DNA from: an uncultured Ignavibacteria bacterium
Lineage (GTDB): Bacteria; Bacteroidota; Ignavibacteria; Ignavibacteriales; Melioribacteraceae
Direction: 5' to 3'
DNA: 6,897 bases
Assembly: GCA_937930275.1 (NCBI GenBank)
Contig: CALGLM010000400.1
Span: forward strand, 1 to 6,897
Under the pieces are notes generated by a model. That model did not search any database. It worked only from the letters and a program-made list of their open reading frames with translations, and was not told the DNA's origin. This document shows positions 1-5,979 of the stretch, piece by piece. Made by a program: the position numbers and the translations under genes. Each line of letters starts with the position of its first letter. Position 1 is the stretch's first letter.

Positions 1-2115
1 TTCAATTAGTCTATTCAAGTGCTCTAAATCTTGAATATAAACTGTAATTATTCCGCTAAAATGGTTTCTTTCCGTATTTAAGTTAATACCTTTAATATTT
101 GTGTTTTTATATGAATTTATGTTGTTAGTTATAACCATTAACAAACCGGGTGAGTCCTCTCCTTTTATTGAAATAGCTCCAACAAAATTTTGCTGAATAG
201 TTTTTGACCATTCGGCACGTATAAATTTTTCGTGATTCTTTTCACCAAGTTGCAGCACGTTATCACAATTTTTGCGATGAATTTTTATTCCTTCGCCGGT
301 AGTTATAAAACCCACAATTGGATCTCCGGGAATAGGATTGCAACATTTTGCGTATGCATAGTTCACTCCTCTAACATCCCCTTCAATTATAACTCCGCCT
401 ACATCGGTTCTGGTAATTTTTGCAAAATCTTCAAACTCAAATTCCGAAACAACAGGTTTTGCAACCTCCTCCTCTTCCGCAAATAAGGTATCAATTTTAA
501 TTTTATCAAGTGCAATTGCAGTGTAAAAACTATTAAAATTATCATATTTATGTTTTTTAATTAACCTATTTAACTCATCGGTAGAAAAAGATTTTTTCAT
601 CTTTTTTAGTTTCTTTTCCCACATCTCTTTACCGTCTTCAATAAGTTTCTCTTCTTTTTTATTAATAAACCTATTGATATGAGATTTGGCTTTACTTGAT
701 TGAACAAACTGTAACCAACTTCGGTTTGGATGTTGGTTTTTTGAAGTAATTATTTCTACCTGATCACCGCTTTTTAATGCCGTATCTAATGGTACAATTT
801 TTCCGTTAACTTTTGCCCCAATACAGTGTAATCCAATATTGCTATGTATTTCAAAAGCAAAATCAACAGGTGTTGAATTTAACGGTAATTGCTTAAGGTC
901 GCCTTTAGGTGTATATACAAAAATTTCTTCTTGACTTAATGTTTTTTTGAAAGTACTAATTAATTCTTTTGTAGAATCACCCTTGCCGGAAGTTTCAAAA
1001 ATATCACGAGCCCAATTAATCCAACCTTCTACATCAACATTACTTTTTGTTATATTTTCTTTGTATTTCCAGTGTGCTGCAATTCCTCTTTCTGCTATCT
1101 CGTGCATCTCTCTTGTTCTAATCTGTACTTCAACGAGCTTTCCTTCCGGACCAACAACAGTATTATGTATTGATTTATAATTATTTTTTTTAGGAACCGT
1201 TATATAATCCTTAAATCTTTCCGGAACGTTTTTATAAACCCCGTTTACTAAACCAAGTGCAAGAAAACATAATGCTTCATCGTTATTTTCAATAATTATT
1301 CTAATAGCTAAAATGTCATAAATCTCTTCAAAACTTTTGTTTTGATTTATCATCTTTTTATATATGCTATATAAATGCTTCGGTCTTCCGCCAACAGAAT
1401 ATTGAATTTTATACTCATTTAATTTTTCCATAATGGGAGCACAAAACTTTGCAATATAATTTTCTCTGTCTCTTCTTGTGTTTGCAACTTTACGAGCTAT
1501 AGTATCGTATGCTTCTCTATTTAAATACTTAAATGCTAAATCTTCCATTTCCCACTTTAATTGCCCTAATCCAAGTCTATGGGCAAACGGAGCATAAATT
1601 TCTCGAGTTTCAGTTGCAACTCTCATTTGTTTTTCGGGAGAGCAGTAGTTTAATGTACGCATATTATCAAGTCTATCTGCAAATTTAACTAAAATAACTC
1701 TAACATCATTAATCATCGAAATAACTAATTTTCGATAGTTTTCTGCTTTTTGAATTTCAAGTCCTCTAAAAATTCCGCTTATTTTAGTTACACCGTCAAC
1801 TATATCTGCTACTTCTTTACCAAATTCATTTTGAATAAAATTTAGACTTACTTCTGTGTCTTCAACAACATCGTGCAACAATGCTGCAATTACACAAGTA
1901 TCATCTAAGGGAATTTCATCAACAATAATACGTGCTACTGCATAAGGATGGGTGAAATAGGGTGCTCCCGATTCGCGTGAATCGTTCTTGTGAGATTCAA
2001 AACTTAGCATAAAAGCTTTCGTAATTAAGTCAATATTAGCTTTTGGTAAGTTTGCACGACAAGAATCGATTAACTCATCAAGCATTTTCTTCTGTTTTAT
2101 CGGTGAAATTGCCAT
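1..2115 (-). CDS. rel/spoT: Bifunctional (p)ppGpp synthetase/hydrolase, RelA/SpoT (Rel) family, 3'-truncated by the window edge
   Basis: My translation from the ATG at 2115 runs 705 codons without a stop to base 1, so only the C-terminal tip (roughly 20-30 residues, judging by family length) is missing. The enzyme makes ppGpp/pppGpp from ATP and GDP/GTP and hydrolyses it, setting the stringent response in the cytoplasm. Domains in order: HD hydrolase (about 25-190) with R47, H56, the H81-D82 pair in LLHDVVED, and D147/N151 in DRLDNMRT; synthetase (about 235-350) with GGRPKHLYSIYKKM, YDILAIR, RFKD at 300-303, NNYKSIH and EVQIRT (E329); TGS (about 396-457); a helical linker; the Cys-rich AKCCNPIPGD motif (589-598) with IHRKNC; then ACT (from about 643). 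RFKD rather than EFDD is the signature of bifunctional enzymes, and the hydrolase residues are intact, so both activities are expected. An in-frame TAA three codons before the ATG fixes the start. There is no Shine-Dalgarno site, only an A-rich leader. It lies 54 bases after the TPR gene and is probably co-transcribed with it. Confidence 0.96.
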   Translation of the reverse strand, partial: MAISPIKQKKMLDELIDSCRANLPKANIDLITKAFMLSFESHKNDSRESGAPYFTHPYAVARIIVDEIPLDDTCVIAALLHDVVEDTEVSLNFIQNEFGKEVADIVDGVTKISGIFRGLEIQKAENYRKLVISMINDVRVILVKFADRLDNMRTLNYCSPEKQMRVATETREIYAPFAHRLGLGQLKWEMEDLAFKYLNREAYDTIARKVANTRRDRENYIAKFCAPIMEKLNEYKIQYSVGGRPKHLYSIYKKMINQNKSFEEIYDILAIRIIIENNDEALCFLALGLVNGVYKNVPERFKDYITVPKKNNYKSIHNTVVGPEGKLVEVQIRTREMHEIAERGIAAHWKYKENITKSNVDVEGWINWARDIFETSGKGDSTKELISTFKKTLSQEEIFVYTPKGDLKQLPLNSTPVDFAFEIHSNIGLHCIGAKVNGKIVPLDTALKSGDQVEIITSKNQHPNRSWLQFVQSSKAKSHINRFINKKEEKLIEDGKEMWEKKLKKMKKSFSTDELNRLIKKHKYDNFNSFYTAIALDKIKIDTLFAEEEEVAKPVVSEFEFEDFAKITRTDVGGVIIEGDVRGVNYAYAKCCNPIPGDPIVGFITTGEGIKIHRKNCDNVLQLGEKNHEKFIRAEWSKTIQQNFVGAISIKGEDSPGLLMVITNNINSYKNTNIKGINLNTERNHFSGIITVYIQDLEHLNRLIE

Positions 2116-2169
2116 ATTTTTTTATTTTTTTTAGAATTTATGATAAATAAAATACAGGAAACAATCAAC
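2116..2169 (-). other. 54-base spacer between the TPR gene and rel, with no terminator seen
   Basis: Read on the minus strand, this short gap is A/T-rich, with A-tracts just before the rel ATG. The only inverted repeat I see is an AT-only one with five-base arms (TTTATcATAAA), too weak to act as an intrinsic terminator. Its lack of GC stems favours read-through from the upstream operon. A promoter for rel could still hide in the A/T tracts, but I cannot identify one. Confidence 0.5.
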
Positions 2170-3210
2170 CTATTTTTTTAATTTATCTAATAATTCCTCT
2201 TTTAAATTCTTTACTCGTTCAAGCCTACTTGATAGCTGTTCTTTTGCGTATCTATCTTTAAGTTTTATTTGCAAAATATTGTTACAATACTCTAATGCCT
2301 TTTCATATTTACCTAAGTCGTTATATTGCATTGCTATTTTATGCTTTAATTCAATTTCCGTAATATGATTATTTCTATCAAGTTGCATTACCGCATTTAA
2401 TACTTCATTAAATAATGCAATAGCCTTATTTTTATCAATTTCGGTGTATATTCTTGCCAACGATAATTTAAATAACCTATTATTTGGGTATTCTTTCAGC
2501 ACATCTTTGCATAAATTTATAGCATTATTTAATTCTTTATTTTCAATATATATCCACACTAAACTATAAGCGCCTAAAAACCGTCCGTATGTATCTTTAT
2601 AAACAGATTTTTCAAGAAGTCTTTTACCCAAAGGTCTATCATCGGAAACAAACGGAAGCCACGTTAACGATTTTGTTTTAGCACTTTTCCAATAATAATA
2701 TGTTCCTAATGCAATATAAGAGTCGTAAAATAAGGAATCTAATTCCAGACATTTTTCGTAATAAGAGATAGAAGAGATACCGTTTGTAATTGCTGATAGA
2801 TAATCGCCGTTCATTCCTTTATAGTAAGCATCATAACCTTTGGAAAGTGCTACAAAATATGTGTTCCACAAATCTTTTTTATTACTTTTGTAAAGACTAT
2901 CGCTAAGTTCTTTAGCATCATCTAATAATTTTTCAATTTTATATTCGTTAAATTTCTCGGAATATTCAAGGGAAACAGCAATTTCCAAAACTGCTAAATA
3001 AATTTTACCTAAAGGTAATTTTGGATATAACTTATTTAATTCAATAAATTTATACTTTGCTGCTTCATAATTATGATTAAGTAAATAATCTGCTCCCGAG
3101 CTTATTAACCTATCAACATTTTTATTTGGATAACTTCCTGCATTTAACGAATTAAAAAAAACAAAAAAGGCTATAATACTATATAGTACCGAATGTCCTA
3201 TCACCTGCAT
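2170..3210 (-). CDS. Exported TPR-repeat protein of unknown function
   Basis: This is a 346-residue protein that I cannot assign to a named function. The N-terminus is a plausible Sec signal peptide: a short polar start, a hydrophobic core at about 8-20 (LYSIIAFFVFF) and a cleavage-like SLNA before GSYP near residue 24, so the mature protein is probably periplasmic or surface-exposed. The rest is alpha-helical with degenerate tetratricopeptide units near 36-64, 213-246, 247-275 and 291-317, and a charged, Lys/Glu-rich helical tail from about 318. The centre (about 165-212) is not an ordinary TPR: it is rich in Tyr/Trp and carries YYYWKS, WLPF, DDRPLG and YGRFLGAY, which looks like a family-specific signature. 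The start overlaps the end of upp by 32 bases in another frame. AGGAG directly abuts the ATG, so initiation two codons later at GTG (3204-3202), six bases from AGGAG, is more likely and gives 344 residues. The overlap implies co-transcription with upp and possible translational coupling. Confidence 0.85.
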   Translation of the reverse strand: MQVIGHSVLYSIIAFFVFFNSLNAGSYPNKNVDRLISSGADYLLNHNYEAAKYKFIELNKLYPKLPLGKIYLAVLEIAVSLEYSEKFNEYKIEKLLDDAKELSDSLYKSNKKDLWNTYFVALSKGYDAYYKGMNGDYLSAITNGISSISYYEKCLELDSLFYDSYIALGTYYYWKSAKTKSLTWLPFVSDDRPLGKRLLEKSVYKDTYGRFLGAYSLVWIYIENKELNNAINLCKDVLKEYPNNRLFKLSLARIYTEIDKNKAIALFNEVLNAVMQLDRNNHITEIELKHKIAMQYNDLGKYEKALEYCNNILQIKLKDRYAKEQLSSRLERVKNLKEELLDKLKK

Positions 3211-3799
3211 CTCCTAAACCTGGCAAAATAAATCCGTTCTCATTAAGTTCTCTATCCAAAGAAGCAGTAAATATTTTTACGTCCGGATGAGAATTTTGCA
3301 GTTTTTTTACTCCTTCCGGAGCAGCAATTAAGCTAACAAAAAATATATCGCATGCTCCTCTTTTTTTCAAAGAATCAATTGCCGCAATCGCACTTCCTCC
3401 CGTAGCAAGCATTGGGTCTAATACTAAAACTTTTGAAGTATCTAAATTTTTAGGTGTTTTATAATAATAATCCACAGGTAGCAAGGTTTTTTCATCTCTC
3501 TGCAATCCAATGTGCCCGACTTTTGCATCTGGTATCATCTCCGTAAATGCATCAACCATGCTTAAACCGCTTCTTAAAACCGGAATTAGTATAGTTTGAT
3601 ATTTTAATCTATACCCCACAGTTTTTTCTAAAGGGGTTATAACTTCTCTTTCAACCAATTCCAAATGTTTTCCTACTTCAATAGCTAATGCAAAAGAAAT
3701 TCGTTTTAGTGCTAACCTAAATTGGTATTCTTTTGTTTCTTTATCTCTTAAATAAGTAATATCCCTTTTAACTAAAGGATTTTCTAAAACGTTAAACAT
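3179..3799 (-). CDS. upp: Uracil phosphoribosyltransferase
   Basis: UPRTase makes UMP and pyrophosphate from uracil and PRPP, the one-step pyrimidine salvage reaction in the cytoplasm. At 206 residues it matches the usual family length (about 205-210). Recognisable motifs in order: the N-terminal ENPLVKRDITYLRDK with FRLALKRIS; the IPVLRSGLSMVDAF segment (72-85); the PRPP-binding loop VLVLDPMLATGGSA (124-137); and the C-terminal uracil-binding signature GFILPGLGDAGDRTFGT (189-205). Nothing is missing. The ATG directly follows the TAA of the upstream oxidoreductase in the same frame, and AAGGAG six bases upstream sets the start clearly. The last 32 bases overlap the start of the downstream TPR gene. 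Its place in an operon with a redox flavoprotein and a ppGpp enzyme is unusual, since upp often sits with a uracil permease, which is absent here. UPRTases of this type are commonly GTP-responsive, so a link with the stringent response is conceivable, but that is inference. Confidence 0.97.
   Translation of the reverse strand: MFNVLENPLVKRDITYLRDKETKEYQFRLALKRISFALAIEVGKHLELVEREVITPLEKTVGYRLKYQTILIPVLRSGLSMVDAFTEMIPDAKVGHIGLQRDEKTLLPVDYYYKTPKNLDTSKVLVLDPMLATGGSAIAAIDSLKKRGACDIFFVSLIAAPEGVKKLQNSHPDVKIFTASLDRELNENGFILPGLGDAGDRTFGTI
3211..3215 (-). promoter_or_regulatory. Ribosome binding site of the TPR gene, favouring a GTG start at 3204
   Basis: On the minus strand AGGAG ends at 3211, immediately before the ATG at 3210, which leaves no spacer. 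The in-frame GTG at 3204-3202 is preceded by the same AGGAG with a six-base spacer. That is the same spacing as at the upp start. The site lies inside the upp coding sequence for its GLGDAGDR motif, so its sequence is constrained by that protein as well. Confidence 0.5.
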
Positions 3800-5164
3800 T
3801 TATCTCTCCTTCTTTAATTTTTGTCCCAAAATATTCAGCAAATTTATCATAGGAGATACCGGAGGAGAATAGTTAAACATTTCGTCCTCCAAGTTATTTG
3901 CTTTTATTCTATTTTTAATATATATGGAAATTATGTCAGCATAGCTTGCTGCAATATTATTTCCCCAAAATTCCGCCCCCAATATTAAATTTGAATTTGC
4001 ATCAACATATAAAATACCATAAACCTTTTCCGAATTAGGCATTACATGCACCAAACTATTTGAGGCTGCATAAACTTTCATAAATCTATAATTATGTTGC
4101 TTTATTGCATTTAAAGAAAGTCCGATAAATGCAAATGTATTTTTTCCAAATTTAAAGGTAATATTTTTAATCACGGGATGTATAAAATTATTACCACCGG
4201 CAGCATTTTCGCCGGCAATGTGTCCAAATTTACGGGCTAATGTAGCAATAGGCATGTATATGTATTTACCGGTAACAAATTCTTGAACTTCAATATTATC
4301 TCCTGCCGCAAAAATATTACTATCGCTTGTTTTTAATTTGCTATCAACTTTTAAGCCTCCATAGCTGCCTAAAACAAGTGCAGAACTCTCGCCTAAATAA
4401 TTATTGGGTCTTACACCGGTACATTGTACAACATAGTCAACTTCAAAAACTCTTCCATTAAGTTTATAATGTGTAATATTATTATTTTTATATATGAACT
4501 CTATTTTTTCCTGCTGATCTAATAGTTCAATCCCTTTGTTTTGAATAATCTTTTTTATATACTCATAACTTTCATCACTATTTTCATAAAATACTTTACG
4601 TTTATCAAATAATACAACTGATTTACCGATATTGGTCAATGCATCAGATAGCTCTAAGCCCGTGAAACCGGCTCCTAAAATTAGTATTTTATTTTTTCCC
4701 TTATCTTTTATAAAGTCTGATATTTTAAAAAAATCATTAATTGTTTTGAATTTTGAAAAATTAAACGGACTTTCAATAATTTCCGGTATATTAGGGATAT
4801 ATGAACCGGTTGCTAAAACAAGCTTATCATAATTTAAAATATAGTTTTCGTTTTTTTTATTATCGTAAACAAAAAGCTGCTTTTGTTTTCTATTAATACT
4901 TTTTACGATTGAAAAATTTTTGACTAATACTTTTTTTTCTTCAAAAAAAGTTTTTTCGTCAAAAAATATTATACTCCTATAGTCATTAATGGTATTTTCT
5001 AATAAATATGGCAGCTCGCAGGTTCCTGTAGAAATAAATTCTCCTGCTTCAAGCAATATCACTTCAGATTCGGGACTAACACGTTTAGCTTTTGCAGCCG
5101 CAGCAGGACCCGCAGCGTTTCCGCCTATTACAACAATATTTTTATATTTATTAATCAATATCAC
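3800..5164 (-). CDS. FAD-dependent pyridine nucleotide-disulfide oxidoreductase, CoA-disulfide reductase / NADH oxidase-like
   Basis: This 454-residue flavoenzyme has the family's usual length and full domain set. FAD-binding Rossmann: IVVIGGNAAGPAAA (10-23) with E39 as the ribose-binding acid. The single redox cysteine is C49 in STGTCELPY, equivalent to the SFxNCxLPY site of CoA-disulfide reductases and NADH oxidases/peroxidases. ATGS follows at 118-121. NAD(P)H-binding: ILGAGFTGLELS (162-173). Second FAD motif: FAAGDNIE (285-292, D289). The C-terminal dimerisation domain (about 335-454) ends with YSPPVSP (from Y432), like the Tyr-Pro-Pro element of CoA-disulfide reductases. There is no fused rhodanese domain. 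It probably reduces a small disulfide, persulfide or oxygen species with NAD(P)H in the cytoplasm; the substrate cannot be told from sequence. The residues around C49 differ from the common form. The listed start is GTG at 5164; TTG at 5158 is an alternative. It is first in the minus-strand operon, with upp following at zero spacing. Confidence 0.9.
   Translation of the reverse strand: MILINKYKNIVVIGGNAAGPAAAAKAKRVSPESEVILLEAGEFISTGTCELPYLLENTINDYRSIIFFDEKTFFEEKKVLVKNFSIVKSINRKQKQLFVYDNKKNENYILNYDKLVLATGSYIPNIPEIIESPFNFSKFKTINDFFKISDFIKDKGKNKILILGAGFTGLELSDALTNIGKSVVLFDKRKVFYENSDESYEYIKKIIQNKGIELLDQQEKIEFIYKNNNITHYKLNGRVFEVDYVVQCTGVRPNNYLGESSALVLGSYGGLKVDSKLKTSDSNIFAAGDNIEVQEFVTGKYIYMPIATLARKFGHIAGENAAGGNNFIHPVIKNITFKFGKNTFAFIGLSLNAIKQHNYRFMKVYAASNSLVHVMPNSEKVYGILYVDANSNLILGAEFWGNNIAASYADIISIYIKNRIKANNLEDEMFNYSPPVSPMINLLNILGQKLKKER
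3806..3811 (-). promoter_or_regulatory. Strong Shine-Dalgarno site for upp
   Basis: AAGGAG on the minus strand sits six bases before the upp ATG, inside the last codons (Lys-Glu-Arg-stop) of the oxidoreductase gene. It supports the ATG at 3799 as the upp start and shows that this organism uses anti-Shine-Dalgarno pairing for at least some genes. Confidence 0.8.
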
Positions 5165-5166
5165 CT
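5160..5166 (-). promoter_or_regulatory. Shine-Dalgarno-like AGGTGAT at the oxidoreductase start
   Basis: On the minus strand AGGTGAT (5166-5160) matches the anti-Shine-Dalgarno complement, but it overlaps the GTG start at 5164. If it is the ribosome binding site, the in-frame TTG at 5158-5156 is the better-placed start, giving a protein that begins two residues later, just before INKYKNIVVIGG. Either choice leaves the FAD-binding domain unchanged. Confidence 0.35.
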
Positions 5167-5351
5167 AAATAATTAATATCACAAATATAAGTATTTTTAA
5201 CAACTAATAACACTTATAATTACCTGTTAATTGCATTTTTTAGACTGTTAACAAATTGTTAAGTTTTTAATTTTGCATTATTTAAGTTGATTTTTAATCA
5301 TATAAAATTTAGATTTTGTTGATAAATTAAAATAATTAATACGGAAACAAC
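5165..5351. promoter_or_regulatory. Divergent intergenic region with presumed promoters for both operons
   Basis: This 187-base, very A/T-rich spacer separates two divergent genes and must contain or face both promoters. I see two Bacteroidota-type -7 box matches (TAnnTTTG): TATATTTG on the minus strand (5189-5182), close to the oxidoreductase start, and TAATTTTG on the plus strand (5268-5275), upstream of the DUF47 gene. Neither has a convincing -33 TTTG at the right distance. A TATAAA at 5301-5306 (plus) could be a sigma-70-like -10 box, but its -35 is equally unconvincing. Assignment of exact promoters is therefore tentative. The region also contains the palindrome listed separately. No small ORF or RNA gene is recognisable in it. 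Confidence 0.4.
5248..5262. repeat. 15-base palindrome TTAACAA-A-TTGTTAA, possible operator
   Basis: Two perfect seven-base arms flank a single central A. It lies near the middle of the divergent spacer, about 90 bases from each start codon. A further copy of the half-site TTAACAA occurs at 5197-5203. The size and symmetry suit a dimeric transcription factor, but the surroundings are so A/T-rich that chance is a real alternative. I recognise no specific regulator consensus. Confidence 0.3.
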
Positions 5352-5969
5352 ATGTTAAAGTTCTTTAAACCAAAAGAAGACAAATACTTCGATGATTTTA
5401 ACGAATTAATTTCGAATGTTTATGAAATGGCTCAATTAAATCAGGCTTTATTTAAACAATTGCCATACGATTATGAAACAATTCAGAGAATAAAATCATT
5501 AGAACATCGCTGCGACGAAGTTGTATCAAGAATTGTAAAAAGATTAAACAAAACCTTTATTACTCCTTTTGATAGAGAAGATATTTTGGCTTTGGCTAAA
5601 AAGATTGAAGGAATTAGCGATGCAATTAAATCGTTAGTAATTAGAATTGAAATTTATAATTTTCATAGCGTAATGGATTCTGCAGATAAAATGGTAGATA
5701 TGATTACTTTATCGGTAAAAGAACTATCTGCTGCAATTAAAGAATTAAAGAGCGGTAAAAACACTATTAACGAAGTTAAAATTGTAAAAGATATTGAAGC
5801 AGAGGCAGATTTATTGTTTCAACAAACATTAAAGAAAATATTTGCCGAAGAAAAAGATGTTTTAACTTTACTTCAGAAAAAAGAAATGTTAGAAATGTTA
5901 GAATACACAGTTGATAAATGTCAGCAGTGTGCTAATCAAATTTTAACAGTTTATGTAAAAAATTCTTAA
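5352..5969 (+). CDS. DUF47 / PhoU-like Pit accessory protein
   Basis: This is a 205-residue all-helical cytoplasmic protein of the DUF47 (PhoU-related) family, usually encoded beside Pit phosphate transporters and thought to modulate them. The hallmark is KTFITPFDREDI near residues 67-78, after LEHRCDEVV. Four helix motifs of the PhoU ExxxD type can be read: E51-D55, E86-D90, E149-D153 and E184-D188. In PhoU proteins these acids bind metal clusters, so the metal-binding potential looks intact. Length is normal for the family. The ATG is supported by an in-frame TAA five codons upstream (5337-5339) and a weak GGA six bases before the start. The phosphate transporter begins 10 bases after its stop, so the two are co-transcribed and probably act together. 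There is no sign of the Pst ABC system or of a PhoB/PhoR pair in the window, so I would not call it phoU itself. Confidence 0.93.
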   Translation: MLKFFKPKEDKYFDDFNELISNVYEMAQLNQALFKQLPYDYETIQRIKSLEHRCDEVVSRIVKRLNKTFITPFDREDILALAKKIEGISDAIKSLVIRIEIYNFHSVMDSADKMVDMITLSVKELSAAIKELKSGKNTINEVKIVKDIEAEADLLFQQTLKKIFAEEKDVLTLLQKKEMLEMLEYTVDKCQQCANQILTVYVKNS

Positions 5970-5979
5970 AAGATAACTT

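Noticed and set aside
1..60. Adapter or vector at the left end as well
   Set aside because: The first bases translate cleanly in the Rel ACT-domain frame and show no adapter sequence.
232..486. 84-codon plus-strand ORF
   Set aside because: It lies antisense within the Rel Cys-rich/ACT region, where the minus-strand frame has unmistakable conserved motifs. Its own product shows no recognisable motif and there is no ribosome site.
947..1180. 77-codon plus-strand ORF
   Set aside because: It is antisense to the Rel synthetase domain (EVQIRT region) and is a by-product of low stop-codon density opposite a conserved gene.
2116..2169. Intrinsic terminator between the TPR gene and rel
   Set aside because: There are T/A tracts but no GC-containing stem. 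The only inverted repeat is five A/T pairs around one base.
4632..4832. 66-codon plus-strand ORF
   Set aside because: It is antisense to the NAD(P)H-binding domain of the oxidoreductase, with no independent support.
5287..5306. Sigma-70 promoter TTGATT ... TATAAA upstream of the DUF47 gene
   Set aside because: The spacing between the boxes is only eight bases, far short of the usual 16-18, so the pair cannot work as a standard promoter.
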